DNA of 42,095 nt. Origin: a virus. Positions 24,701 to 31,767 of this stretch are shown in pieces (within the stretch, counting starts at the first letter, position 1; each line of letters opens with the position of its first letter). The position numbers and the translations under genes are program-made. The DNA lies in IMG/VR virus record IMGVR_UViG_3300023118_000241, positions 1 through 42,095 of that record; one strand, 5' to 3'. The notes under the pieces are model-generated. The model saw only the letters and a list, made by a program, of their open reading frames with translations. It was not told the origin of the DNA and ran no database searches.

Positions 24701-25472
24701 GACCTCGTTCAACGCTGTGGAGGCGATGCAGGACGCGCCCAACTTCGCAGGGGCCAAGACTGATGTTTCCGTTTCATCCGGCCAGCTAAGGCTTGAAAGC
24801 GGAGGCGACGTCTTTGATCTGACTGACTTCTTCTCGCCTCCGGACTTCTTCCTGTCTGGTGGTGGCTTCCCGTCAGAGGGCATCTACGATTTCGCGAACA
24901 TTATTGATCTTGGTCAGGTCTACACCTCGCGGGTCTCGGCGGAAGTCATGGCGTTCGGGGAGTTGACCAGCGAAGAAGTGTTCTCACGCCCCGATTGGTT
25001 CGGGTCTTCTGAGTTTTTCGGAACGGCTTCGGAATCGCTCTGGGACGTCACGGTCGAAATCTCGACCACGAACGACAACCCCGCAGGCTCGCCTGTGTGG
25101 AGTGCCTGGAGCGAGTTGATCGCTGCTGACATTTCGGCGCGTGGCTATCGTTTCCGGGCCATACTCAAGTCGCTGCAGTTCGACGTGACACCTGTTGTAG
25201 CTGGATTGGCGGTCACCGTCGACATGCCGGACAGGGTTCTCGCCGAGAACGACCTTGTTGTTCCGACAGGCGGTCTGAACATCAGCTTCACTCCTCCTTA
25301 CTTCGCGCTTAGCGGGGTTTCCATCTCTGCCCAAGGCCTTCAGACCGGTGATTACTACGACATCACCGCAAAGGATGCTGACGGCTTCACGATCATATTC
25401 CGCAATGCCGCTGGCACTGCGGTAACGCGGACGTTTGACTACGTCGCGAAGGGATACGGTACCGTTCAATGA
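21795..25472 (+). CDS. Tail tip / host-specificity protein (gpJ-like)
   Basis: A 1225-residue central tail-tip protein. Residues about 90-150 carry small hydrophobic stretches (IGKILGAIVALVAAVVAPYL), like the gpI-related part fused in GTA-like phages. Residues 170-770 form the conserved gpJ core (YGAIPAIFGTHRISPPYAAG, then HFRHVLQGNANARPVADALI). Two fibronectin-III-like segments follow (about 800-950: SYIVQYAVKGSNNWN, then SGVYDVRVRAVF), and the C-terminal 250 residues are the likely host-binding part. The stop overlaps the fibre gene start. Confidence 0.9.
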   Translation: MHVARNVVAHSHVGEIIAPADLVDVYVRPSPFRQEKRHFRLAAGMTVAEMVEGCAVEAGLHPSISALHVSLNGHTIPRANWPRIRVKSGVNVNVVAVPRGKAIGKILGAIVALVAAVVAPYLAAAIGFTAGTTAFSVATGLIGAGLTMAGSMIVNALFPPAKPVSQVDNTKTLYSIGGAQNEATQYGAIPAIFGTHRISPPYAAGPYTEIDGDDQYLRLLFCVGYGPIAMSDIKIGETPISKFDGVTMEVIEDHIATPPTLYTQPVYEEDVSVLMEFADSWTTRTTADKVEEVSVDIAFPNGVYQLRSSNGEKVNYTVGVEVQYAVADSGAWVSGGNVTVTANSTQAVRRSVSWTVPSGKYDVRVRKSTADNPFVDDQVSEAVYFSALRGRRKVAAINFTKPLSVIAMRIKATNELSGVVDKLNLLAVPRIRSWDGTLWNVGQSTSNPADHFRHVLQGNANARPVADALIDLDGLQEWHDFCRIKGFVFDYVATSQQSVYDQLQQIAAAGRAAVSLRDGKWGVVWDVEDSPIVQHFTPRNSWSFSSVRAYADLPHGFRVAFINKDNGYLNDERVVYDDGYTEANATKFEGLDFPGIVDKDLIWKHGRYHLAQLRLQRETYTLSTDFENLVCTRGDRVRVNHDTVLWGIGAGRVSFVSAGPDTVTIDDTFPMEAGKTYSIRFRLEDGSSIVRQVAGVDGEFRTFTLVGSGALPMRGDLALFGENGLESVVLRVKGITAQNDLTAKIELVDDAPGILLADTGTIPPFETGIAPLIDYRAYAPRQLTYTESIWTKAAGQSTLRLAWLAPSVGSVSSYIVQYAVKGSNNWNPSFTLAGTTFDLNGIDSGVYDVRVRAVFTNGQLSDWVTETMVAAIFASAPADVTGFRISVAGDTATLQWDDPQDETVSYYHIRFSPLTSGVTWQTSSQLRSNVVGTSVQVAAMVGTYLIKAVSYAGLASINPAIIATTVDPLTSFNAVEAMQDAPNFAGAKTDVSVSSGQLRLESGGDVFDLTDFFSPPDFFLSGGGFPSEGIYDFANIIDLGQVYTSRVSAEVMAFGELTSEEVFSRPDWFGSSEFFGTASESLWDVTVEISTTNDNPAGSPVWSAWSELIAADISARGYRFRAILKSLQFDVTPVVAGLAVTVDMPDRVLAENDLVVPTGGLNISFTPPYFALSGVSISAQGLQTGDYYDITAKDADGFTIIFRNAAGTAVTRTFDYVAKGYGTVQ

Positions 25473-26482
25473 CCCAAGCAACCACTTACAGCGTGCCGAC
25501 CGTCGGACCAGCCAGTCCGACGGTGATGGCGCAACGCATCGACGACAACTTTGATGCAATCATCTCTGGCCATTCCGGTTCGACTCGTCCCGCCTACGCG
25601 GTCGCTGGAATGATCTGGGAGGACACGAGCGTCGCTGGCGAAATGCGCCTTTGGTTCTACGACGGCACGCAGGATATTCTTGTGGCCGTTGTCGACACTG
25701 CGAATGATCGGGTCGAGCTGGCGCCCCAGCCCCTCGTCGATGTGGCTTCCGCCGCAACCACAGATCTCGGTGCGGTGAAGTCACGCAATATCCGGGTGAC
25801 TGGAACGACCACGATCACATCCTTCGGCACTATCCGCGCCGGCACCACCAAGACGGTCTATTTCGCTGCTGCGCTGACGGTCACTTACAACGCGACGTCG
25901 CTGATCACGCCGACTGGCGCCAGCTTGGCGCTAGCGGCTGGCGATAGCATTGATCTTGTCTCGCTGGGGTCTGGTAACTGGCGGGTGCTGCGACACGTCA
26001 AACGAAGCAATCTGGTGAAATTTGGTAGTCTGTCACTCACGTCTGGGACGGCGGCGGACTTCACGGGCTTGCCTGCTGGTCTGCAGCGCCTGGTGTTGGT
26101 GGGCCGCAATGTGACCGTGAGCGCAAACCATCTTCTCGTCGGAAGAATGGGAACAAGCGGCGGAATCGTTTCAACAGGCTACACCGGAAACGGGTCCGTC
26201 ACCACGCAATCATCAGGCGTCGGCGTGAGTGCTGAGGCGAGCGGTATTCCCCTTGATACTACAAGCGGCTCAAACTTCATAAAGCAATTTGTAATGGAGA
26301 TCGTCCGCGGCGATTTGAACGAATGGAGCTATCACGCGCATGTTCACCAAGCATCAGACCGCTCCCTTTCTGCGCAGGGCTCGGTAGATCTTGGCGCCGA
26401 AGTCAACCAATTCCGAGTAACCACCGTGGCTGGAACGCCGGCGTTTACCGCTGGTAAAATTACGCTCTATGGGGAGTTTTGA
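25469..26482 (+). CDS. Tail fibre protein
   Basis: A 337-residue protein in an ATGA overlap with the J-like gene. It begins with a repeat-free shaft (MTQATTYSVPTVGPASPTVM) and DDNFDAIISGHSGSTRPAYA, a common fibre head. It continues as Thr/Ser/Gly-rich beta structure (SLSLTSGTAADFTGLPAGLQ) ending in a knob (AGKITLYGEF). It is the likely host-recognition fibre. Confidence 0.75.
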   Translation: MTQATTYSVPTVGPASPTVMAQRIDDNFDAIISGHSGSTRPAYAVAGMIWEDTSVAGEMRLWFYDGTQDILVAVVDTANDRVELAPQPLVDVASAATTDLGAVKSRNIRVTGTTTITSFGTIRAGTTKTVYFAAALTVTYNATSLITPTGASLALAAGDSIDLVSLGSGNWRVLRHVKRSNLVKFGSLSLTSGTAADFTGLPAGLQRLVLVGRNVTVSANHLLVGRMGTSGGIVSTGYTGNGSVTTQSSGVGVSAEASGIPLDTTSGSNFIKQFVMEIVRGDLNEWSYHAHVHQASDRSLSAQGSVDLGAEVNQFRVTTVAGTPAFTAGKITLYGEF

Positions 26483-26859
26483 TGATGGGTCGCATCATTT
26501 TCGATTACAGCACAGGCAAGCAAGTCGCGGAGCCTGAATGGGACCCGACTAAAGAGTCAGGCTACACACCGCCTCCGTTGCCTACTGTTATCGACTACCA
26601 ATCTGCCATTCAGTCACTGGTCGACGAGACAGCCCGTGCCAAGCAGTTCAATGACGGCGTGACGCTCGCCAGCTACTGGAATTCAACGGACGCGGAGTGG
26701 GCCGCGCAAGCTCAGGCCTTCACCGCTTGGCGTGACGCCGTCTGGAAGTATTGCAACGCTGAACTGGCCAAGGTGCAGGGCGGTGTGCGTCCACAGCCTA
26801 CGGTCGACGAGTTCCTGGCCGAGCTTCCGAAGATCGTCTGGCCGGCGCCTCGGAATTAA
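26482..26859 (+). CDS. Tail fibre-associated protein (assembly chaperone-like)
   Basis: A 125-residue protein directly after the fibre (TGATG overlap; a second ATG at 26485 is possible). Residues 30-125 are helical (PTVIDYQSAIQSLVDETARA, then FTAWRDAVWKYCNAELAKVQ), as in tail-fibre assembly proteins. Function inferred from place and form. A terminator follows. Confidence 0.65.
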   Translation: MMGRIIFDYSTGKQVAEPEWDPTKESGYTPPPLPTVIDYQSAIQSLVDETARAKQFNDGVTLASYWNSTDAEWAAQAQAFTAWRDAVWKYCNAELAKVQGGVRPQPTVDEFLAELPKIVWPAPRN

Positions 26860-26868
26860 TCAACGTGC

Positions 26869-26902
26869 GACCCTCCCGCCGTACGAGAGCGGCCGGAGGG
26901 TC
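26869..26902 (+). terminator. Terminator after the tail operon
   Basis: GACCCTCC and GGAGGGTC form eight perfect pairs, with one mismatch and three more inner pairs, around a 10-base loop. AATTT follows. It lies between two convergent genes and may serve both. Confidence 0.6.
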
Positions 26903-26911
26903 AATTTCCGG

Positions 26912-27268
26912 TTAGTTGATGTTGGGCAAGCGCGCAGGCGCCAGTTCCCGATCGCCGAGATCGAGAGTTGCGGTATCGACGCCGTGTGCCTTCATGCACG
27001 AGCGCCATGCCTCTCCCGGGCGACGGCCATCGCTGCTGACCTCAATATAAGGCAAGCCCACATCTTCCTTTGCACCTGGGGCGACGTTGGCGTTCCAGGT
27101 GATTTGACCGATCGACTGTTTCTTCTCTTTGCGAGATTGAACTTCCTGGACACACTTCTCGGCAGCAGCTTCGACCTTGGAGCCGGGCGGCAAGGGTGAC
27201 CGGGATTGGGTTTGGCAAGACGAGAGCATCGCAACGATGCCAGCGATGACTACAGAAGTTTTGTTCAT
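26912..27268 (-). CDS. Putative lipoprotein (cargo)
   Basis: A 118-residue protein with a lipoprotein signal: MNKTSVVIAGIVAMLSSCQ, lipidation at Cys18. The rest is soluble, with two Cys (CVQEV and RSCMKAHGVD) and no family I recognise. It is a lone minus-strand gene between tail fibre and lysis genes, with GAGGAC upstream. This placement is typical of lysogenic-conversion cargo. A role in superinfection exclusion is possible but unsupported. Confidence 0.7.
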   Translation of the reverse strand: MNKTSVVIAGIVAMLSSCQTQSRSPLPPGSKVEAAAEKCVQEVQSRKEKKQSIGQITWNANVAPGAKEDVGLPYIEVSSDGRRPGEAWRSCMKAHGVDTATLDLGDRELAPARLPNIN

Positions 27269-27418
27269 GACGTCCTCTTCTAATGACGACTGCGTTCATA
27301 TGCGGCAAGTCACAAATGAACGTGAACATGCTCGTTAAAAGTGTTCCAAATCAATATTTTAGGAACTCCTCATTCAGCCCTCACGAGAACATCGTTCCCT
27401 AAGGACAGGATCATCACC

Positions 27419-27916
27419 ATGTTCCTACAAGTCTTCCGCCTCGCGCCCGTATCGGTCGCGGTCTACCCCTTCCTCGTGCCTATCGCTTGGCTGATGACAT
27501 TGGCATCCTATGTGCTTTCACCCATCATCGCCGGGATCTCGATGGCGACTGGCAAGAACGTAGTGCCGTCGCTGGGCTGGCTATACACCCACGACGCCAG
27601 CCTCGACGGCGGGATCGAGCAGAGCAAGGACGGATACGATTCTGCCGCTACCGGGTGGAAACTCTGGTGGCAGCGGATCTGCTGGATCTGCCGCAACCCG
27701 GCCTACGGTTTCGTCGCTGGCCCGCTTGGATTTTCGTCTGAGGGTTCGACGTTGATCCTAGAGAGCGGCAAGCCCTATCCGCCCGTGTCTTACTGGACTG
27801 TCAACCAGCTCAAGTCTGGGCGCCGCATCTTCGGCTACCGCAGCGGCTCGCGCTGGTGCGGCTGGAAGTACACGCCGATCGCCGGCCGCCATCAGCTGAA
27901 AAGCAAACCTTTCTAA
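27419..27916 (+). CDS. Membrane-associated hypothetical protein before the lysis genes
   Basis: A 165-residue protein from ATG 27419. Residues 8-42 hold one or two hydrophobic segments (VSVAVYPFLVPIAWLMTLAS, then VLSPIIAGIS). The remainder is soluble and Trp/Cys-rich (WKLWWQRICWICRNPAYGF). Similar proteins lie near lysis modules in other phages, but I cannot tie this one to a family with confidence. It may help membrane disruption. Confidence 0.6.
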   Translation: MFLQVFRLAPVSVAVYPFLVPIAWLMTLASYVLSPIIAGISMATGKNVVPSLGWLYTHDASLDGGIEQSKDGYDSAATGWKLWWQRICWICRNPAYGFVAGPLGFSSEGSTLILESGKPYPPVSYWTVNQLKSGRRIFGYRSGSRWCGWKYTPIAGRHQLKSKPF

Positions 27917-27932
27917 CAATCTGGACAATCCA

Positions 27933-28004
27933 ATGAAACCGCAAATCGTCGCCAACTGGCGCACGGTCATCCGGAAAATCGCGCGAAGGAGTCTACATGG
28001 CTGA
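27933..28004 (+). pseudogene. N-terminal stub resembling the small membrane/holin gene
   Basis: ATG at 27933 encodes only 23 residues (MKPQIVANWRTVIRKIAR then a stop). Its beginning is like that of the membrane protein at 28473 (MKLVSNPWRVLTRS), and both starts lie in a CAATGAAAC context. It looks like the remains of a second copy after recombination. A real 23-residue peptide cannot be excluded. Confidence 0.35.
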
Positions 28005-28146
28005 TTATGTGCGCGGAATCAGCCGCACTCGCGAAGACATATCGCCCGAGATCCGCAAACTGCTCGCTGCCAATATGGCAGCTGTCGACCAGCTACCAGC
28101 TAAGGGACCGATTCACGTTCTGCATAACCCATCCCAGCGATGTTGA
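27997..28146 (+). CDS. Small hypothetical protein
   Basis: A 49-residue ORF (MADYVRGISRTREDISPEIR onward) with AAGGAG eight bases before its ATG. Its 3' end runs 54 bases into the convergent minus-strand gene. Function unknown; it is supported mainly by the ribosome site. Confidence 0.4.
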   Translation: MADYVRGISRTREDISPEIRKLLAANMAAVDQLPAKGPIHVLHNPSQRC

Positions 28147-28377
28147 GCGAAAGAACGGATGCCATGGCTTCGGCGCGATGAACATCATGCGCCCTGATCC
28201 TCCTTCCCAGACGACCACCACTTCTCCCCGAAGACCTGCGCTTTGCGCGGCAATTTTGATCTGAGCGACCGCTGCATTCTGTTGTGATGATGACTTCGTG
28301 TCGAAGTTGTCGTCAAGCGGCACAATGATCATGTCCTGTCCCTGCTCGCGGACGTGAGCGACATCTAACTTTGGCAT
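28093..28377 (-). CDS. Hypothetical minus-strand protein in the lysis region
   Basis: A 94-residue protein. ATG at 28377 is preferred over 28395 because AAAGGAG lies five bases before it. The sequence has a clear conserved look: DVAHVREQGQDMIIVPLD, then LRGEVVVVWEGGSGRMMFIA and KPWHPFFRS, ending in NVNRSLSW. Similar proteins occur in rhizobia as far as I recall, with no function. It reads against the lysis genes, so it is an independent unit. Confidence 0.65.
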   Translation of the reverse strand: MPKLDVAHVREQGQDMIIVPLDDNFDTKSSSQQNAAVAQIKIAAQSAGLRGEVVVVWEGGSGRMMFIAPKPWHPFFRSTSLGWVMQNVNRSLSW

Positions 28378-28472
28378 GTGATCTCCTTTCTCCACAGGGG
28401 ATCAGAGCACCATACCGTGCGCCACAAGTCGATTGTCGTCCTCCGATATCCACAACTCTGAGTGAAAAACCA

Positions 28473-28682
28473 ATGAAACTAGTCAGCAACCCATGGCGCG
28501 TCTTGACGCGCTCATATGCGCTTTGGTGCGTCTACGGCGCGGGACTGGCTGAAATCGTCCCGTACGTCGTCCCTTATCTCGACGCCTACATTCCGACATG
28601 GCTTTCGATCGCGCTTCTGTTGGCGTCGCCGTTCCTCCGTGTCGTCGATCAAGGAGGGCTTGGCCGTCATGGCTCCCATTAA
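28473..28682 (+). CDS. Small membrane protein (holin-like, DUF7940-type)
   Basis: A 69-residue protein. It has a short N-terminal amphipathic part (MKLVSNPWRVLTRSYALW), one or two membrane segments (YGAGLAEIVPYVVPYL and IPTWLSIALLLASPFLRVV) and a charged C-terminus. Size and place directly before the endolysin fit a holin or pinholin-like function. It overlaps the endolysin by 14 bases. Confidence 0.65.
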   Translation: MKLVSNPWRVLTRSYALWCVYGAGLAEIVPYVVPYLDAYIPTWLSIALLLASPFLRVVDQGGLGRHGSH

Positions 28683-29295
28683 CAAAATCAAACCGAGCGC
28701 CCGCGGCAAGCAGGCAATCGCGGCCGCTGTCTTGGCCGCCATCCTGGCGGGTGGCGGCTCTTTTTTTGCCGAACCAGCGACCCCGACCGCTGTCATCCTC
28801 GCCACTGATAGCCTGATCAAGCCATGGGAAGGCCTGGTGCTCAAGTCGCACTGGGATCCTTACGCCAAGATCTACGACATCTGCTACGGCGAGACGCGGA
28901 TCAACGGCAAGCCGGTGACTGCTGGCATGTCCTTCACCAAGGCGCAGTGCGACGAGATCCTCGAACAGCGCGTCTATGCGGACTACTATCTTCCGCTGAC
29001 CAAGAGCATCAAGGGGTTCAAGTCGTTCCCGACGAGTGTGCAGGCCGTTCAAGTATCTGGCGCCTATAACTTCGGCGTTAACGGCATGGTCGGCTCCACT
29101 GCTGCCCGGCTGGCAACGGCTGGCCGCTATCGCGAAGCCTGCGAAGCGCAGACCGCATGGAACAAGGCAGGCGGGCAGGTGGTCAACGGCTTGGTGAAGC
29201 GTCGCGAAATGGGCGACGCCCAGCGCATCGGCGAGGCCGAGCTTTGTGTGTCCGGCCTGTCTTCCGACGGTAAGAGCGCGGCAGGTGGCGCATGA
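28669..29295 (+). CDS. Endolysin, GH24 lysozyme with N-terminal membrane anchor
   Basis: A 208-residue lysozyme that cuts the peptidoglycan glycan chain. Residues 15-35 form a weakly hydrophobic Ala/Gly-rich segment (AIAAAVLAAILAGGGSFFAE), typical of a signal-anchor-release domain. Catalytic Glu54 (WEG) and Asp63 (WDPY) sit at the T4-lysozyme spacing. The third position, usually Thr in TIGYGHT, is Asp70 here (YDICYGET). FGVNGMVGSTAARL marks the C-terminal domain. RBS AAGGAGG. Confidence 0.88.
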   Translation: MAPINKIKPSARGKQAIAAAVLAAILAGGGSFFAEPATPTAVILATDSLIKPWEGLVLKSHWDPYAKIYDICYGETRINGKPVTAGMSFTKAQCDEILEQRVYADYYLPLTKSIKGFKSFPTSVQAVQVSGAYNFGVNGMVGSTAARLATAGRYREACEAQTAWNKAGGQVVNGLVKRREMGDAQRIGEAELCVSGLSSDGKSAAGGA

Positions 29296-29663
29296 TGGCG
29301 TTCCTTCTGAGCGCCACGGGGCGCCGTGTTGTGGCCGCTGTCGGTGCTGTTCTCCTGTTGCTCGGTGCATATGCGTATGTCGACCACAAAGGCTACCAGC
29401 GGGCCGCTGTGGCCTATCAGGCGCGCATCGATAAGTTGGTCGGTGACTACAAAGACGCCGAGATTGCCGAGATCGAACGCCAGGACGCCGCAAACAGTGC
29501 AGCGAAGGCGCGCGAGGCCATCGCGATCGAGGCTATGCGCGACGCCAACTCCAAACTTGAAACACGAATAAAGGAGCTGGCCGATGAAGCTGCTAAAGAT
29601 CCTGATGCTGGCAAGCCTGTGCTTGGCGCTCCCAGCGTGCGCCGCATTAACGAAGTCCGTTAA
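29292..29663 (+). CDS. Inner-membrane spanin (Rz-like)
   Basis: A 123-residue type II membrane protein: one N-terminal membrane segment (VVAAVGAVLLLLGAYAYV) and a long charged coiled coil (residues 40-110). It acts in the last lysis step, linking the inner to the outer membrane. The partner gene begins inside it in another frame, the classic Rz/Rz1 arrangement. The start overlaps the endolysin stop. Confidence 0.85.
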   Translation: MMAFLLSATGRRVVAAVGAVLLLLGAYAYVDHKGYQRAAVAYQARIDKLVGDYKDAEIAEIERQDAANSAAKAREAIAIEAMRDANSKLETRIKELADEAAKDPDAGKPVLGAPSVRRINEVR

Positions 29664-29904
29664 AGTCACACCGGCAGCACCTCCGAGGATCGCAACGCCA
29701 TCCGACGAGTTGCTGAAGAAGTGCAATCTGCCCGTCTATCTCGGCGACGGGCCGCTGGCGCAAGAGCGGCTTGAGAAGCTCTGGATCACCGATCGCTCGT
29801 CCCTCATCATTTGTTACCGCAGGAATATGGCCCTGATAGACTTCATCCTTGATCGTGACGGCCGACTTACGGCGGTTCCCAAGCCGCTTGCGAGGCCAAA
29901 ATGA
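29584..29904 (+). CDS. Outer-membrane spanin lipoprotein (Rz1-like)
   Basis: A 106-residue lipoprotein: signal MKLLKILMLASLCLALPAC with lipidation at Cys19, then a Pro/Ala stretch (TPAAPPRIATPSDE), two further Cys and a basic tail. It begins within the inner spanin gene in a different frame and continues past it. The pair would join membranes to complete lysis. Confidence 0.85.
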   Translation: MKLLKILMLASLCLALPACAALTKSVKVTPAAPPRIATPSDELLKKCNLPVYLGDGPLAQERLEKLWITDRSSLIICYRRNMALIDFILDRDGRLTAVPKPLARPK

Positions 29905-30245
29905 CACCAGAAGATCTGATGAAAGCCATCCTCTTCTTCATGTCGGTTGCCGGCGCGGGGTGGGGCATCTGGTGGAAGATTGACGGCAAGGTCAGCGCCG
30001 CTCGTACTGAGGCAGCATCACATTCCGCTGCTGCGACAGCGCTGGCATCACTCGCTCGAGAAGAGCTAGCCGGACACAAGTTGTATGTCGCCGAGCACTA
30101 CGTTTCGAAGGCCGGACTTCGCGAGACGACGGAACAGATCATGGAGGCGATCAGCGGCGTGAAAGCTGCCGTCGACAACATGACGCTCCGTGTCGATCGC
30201 ATCGTCGAGAACCAGGGCAAGCCGCGTACGGCTGCTCGGTCCTAA
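29901..30245 (+). CDS. Small membrane-anchored coiled-coil protein
   Basis: A 114-residue protein in an ATGA overlap with the outer spanin. One N-terminal membrane segment (ILFFMSVAGAGWGIWWKI) is followed by an Ala-rich helical coil (ASHSAAATALASLAREEL, then IMEAISGVKAAVDNMTLRV). It is probably a further lysis-cassette membrane protein, holin- or antiholin-like. Not recognised more precisely. Confidence 0.65.
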   Translation: MTPEDLMKAILFFMSVAGAGWGIWWKIDGKVSAARTEAASHSAAATALASLAREELAGHKLYVAEHYVSKAGLRETTEQIMEAISGVKAAVDNMTLRVDRIVENQGKPRTAARS

Positions 30246-30268
30246 CCCAAATTCAGGAGACTATTAGA

Positions 30269-30295
30269 TGGCAATCGATCTTCTCGCCGCCTAAC
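30269..30295 (+). pseudogene. Eight-codon gene stub at a module junction
   Basis: CAGGAG is followed after nine bases by ATG and MAIDLLAA, then a stop. It has the form of a normal phage gene start cut off after eight codons, directly before the Abi-alpha unit. It probably marks a recombination scar where cargo replaced the rest of a late gene. Confidence 0.35.
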
Positions 30296-30370
30296 ACTCA
30301 CCGCCTCATCATCCATTATGGACACTTGGTTGCGATTAAGCCATCTTCGCTCGGCAAGATGGAGGCAAGC

Positions 30371-31045
30371 ATGACGCCTGGAGAAAAGGCTACGGAAGAA
30401 CTGGCGAAGCTAGGGCAAAAATCTCTCGACACCGTCGACAGGTTGGGAGGCTGGACAGATAGTGTATTCGGCAAGGGGCTCCGCCACCTCGGGAGTGCTT
30501 TCGAGGATAGCATGGCCGGATTCCGCCTGAGAAACCGGATCAAGGTGATAGAAAAGACGAGGGCGGCTATCGATCAATCGGGATTAGCCGGGAAGACCCG
30601 ACCACTCGATCCACGAATTTCGATGCCCATAATGGACGCCATTTCAGACGAGAGCGATGAAACCCTGCAGGACGTGTGGGCGGCCTATATCAAGAATGCT
30701 GTAGACCCTAAAAAGGCCAATCCAGACCGGATCCTGATTGAGGTTGTCCGACGTTTAGAGCCTGGTGATTGGCCCATTCTGAAAAAGACGTTTCCGAAAG
30801 CGGTCGGCAGAATGACCAGCGAGGATTTCGGCCTATCCGACACTGAGCTTGTCCAAGCTTTGGACAGAATGGAAACTCTTCAACTATTCGATTATGATGA
30901 TCCCACCATTCATTATCTGGTGATGGGGAAGGGCGATGAGAAGCGCTTGATGATCTCAGTGGGTGACGCTGATTACTACGCCACCAGGCTACTTAGGCGC
31001 CTAGCGATCGCCACGACGGATGATAACGAGGAGCATGAGACATGA
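30371..31045 (+). CDS. Abi-alpha (DUF4393) family protein
   Basis: A 224-residue protein that I place in the Abi-alpha/DUF4393 family by pattern. RLRNRIKVIEKTRAAIDQSG is followed by RPLDPRISMPIMDAISDESD, then DETLQDVWAAYIKNAVDP, a conserved signature; the C-terminal half looks like a winged helix (LSDTELVQALDRMETLQLF). The family is linked to abortive infection in some bacteria, and its mechanism is unknown. GGAGG lies before ATG 30371. It is followed by a 42-residue ORF with overlapping stop and start (ATGA). No membrane segment. Confidence 0.75.
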   Translation: MTPGEKATEELAKLGQKSLDTVDRLGGWTDSVFGKGLRHLGSAFEDSMAGFRLRNRIKVIEKTRAAIDQSGLAGKTRPLDPRISMPIMDAISDESDETLQDVWAAYIKNAVDPKKANPDRILIEVVRRLEPGDWPILKKTFPKAVGRMTSEDFGLSDTELVQALDRMETLQLFDYDDPTIHYLVMGKGDEKRLMISVGDADYYATRLLRRLAIATTDDNEEHET

Positions 31046-31170
31046 TTGCCTCGCTGGTACACGATCTACGAAGCGGACTAGTGCTGAAACTGTTGTCTTG
31101 TTCTGCAGCTCCTGGCGACGAGAAGGTAAGACTGGCTGTTGCTATCAACCAGTTCGCCGACTCCATCTGA
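31042..31170 (+). CDS. Small ORF coupled to the Abi-alpha gene
   Basis: A 42-residue protein starting in an ATGA overlap with the Abi-alpha stop, with GAGGAG nine bases upstream (inside the end of Abi-alpha). The sequence (MIASLVHDLRSGLVLKLLSC then DEKVRLAVAINQFADSI) is helical. It may be the partner or antidote of Abi-alpha, judged by coupling alone. Confidence 0.5.
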   Translation: MIASLVHDLRSGLVLKLLSCSAAPGDEKVRLAVAINQFADSI

Positions 31171-31193
31171 CACTAAACCGCCCAATCATTCTG

Positions 31194-31535
31194 CTAAGAA
31201 GAATTGACGTTTGCTGCTGCTACTAACCGCTGAGTTGCGGAGCGCCTTAGATGCCATCGAATCCGTCTTTTAGAGAGCCTCTTTTCCCGTTTAATTTCGT
31301 CGGAAAACAGAGCTTCGATGCGGTCTCTTAGATAGTACTGCCGGCGAGCCACCTGCCGATAGTGGTCCTCCCTCATGTGACCACCAACGCGAAACCAGCA
31401 ACTTACAGAGATAGAGCCGTCTTTTCGGCGGTAGATCCGGATCATGTAAGAGCGGTAGGTATATTTATAATATGGGGTGAACTTCATGGCCGGACTGTGC
31501 TCGTCGTCGAGGTGGTGCCAGGGCAGGAGCCCCAT
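31194..31535 (-). CDS. Hypothetical basic protein
   Basis: A 113-residue, strongly basic protein (RKDGSISVSCWFRVGG, then RRQYYLRDRIEALFSDEIKR). The centre could be a small beta domain followed by a basic helix. The start is uncertain: ATG 31535, or ATG 31487 giving 97 residues; neither has a clear ribosome site. It follows the next gene upstream by 19 bases, so both are probably one transcript. Confidence 0.5.
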   Translation of the reverse strand: MGLLPWHHLDDEHSPAMKFTPYYKYTYRSYMIRIYRRKDGSISVSCWFRVGGHMREDHYRQVARRQYYLRDRIEALFSDEIKREKRLSKRRIRWHLRRSATQRLVAAANVNSS

Positions 31536-31554
31536 CGTGAGACATATGATTGTC

Positions 31555-31767
31555 CTAAACCGCAGCCCAACGCTTAGTGATGTTTCCGACCGTCTCTACG
31601 GGACTGGCATTCTCGTCAAAGAAGGCGCTGAGAAGCGCTGCGTCGGCATCACTAAAGTTTCGCCCGTCGTGAATTCGTACGGCAACCTCCGTCAGGGAGA
31701 AAGTTGCGCTGCGGTTTTCGGACCACCAATCCAGGAACTCTCTTGCTTCTAGCTCTAAATCCACCAA
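31555..31767 (-). CDS. Hypothetical acidic protein
   Basis: A 70-residue protein from TTG 31767, chosen because AAGGAG lies eight bases before it; a GTG at 31824 would give 89 residues. The sequence (LELEAREFLDWWSENRSATF then SDADAALLSAFFDENASPVE) is acidic and helical. Not recognised. Confidence 0.5.
   Translation of the reverse strand: MVDLELEAREFLDWWSENRSATFSLTEVAVRIHDGRNFSDADAALLSAFFDENASPVETVGNITKRWAAV

Noticed and set aside
26912-27268. Lipoprotein as a third spanin
   Set aside because: It is on the opposite strand and away from the lysis operon. A full overlapping spanin pair is already present.
27300-27410. Several GAAC/GTTC words before the 27419 gene, suggesting an SOS box
   Set aside because: None has the required seven-base spacing as a direct repeat.
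27341-27418. GTG start extending the 27419 gene
   Set aside because: The extension is an unlikely protein start in an AT-rich intergenic region. ATG 27419 is followed by a normal membrane segment.
31362-31752. Two plus-strand ORFs over the minus-strand genes at 31.2-31.8 kb
   Set aside because: They have no ribosome site. The minus-strand readings have better starts and spacing, though support there is also moderate.
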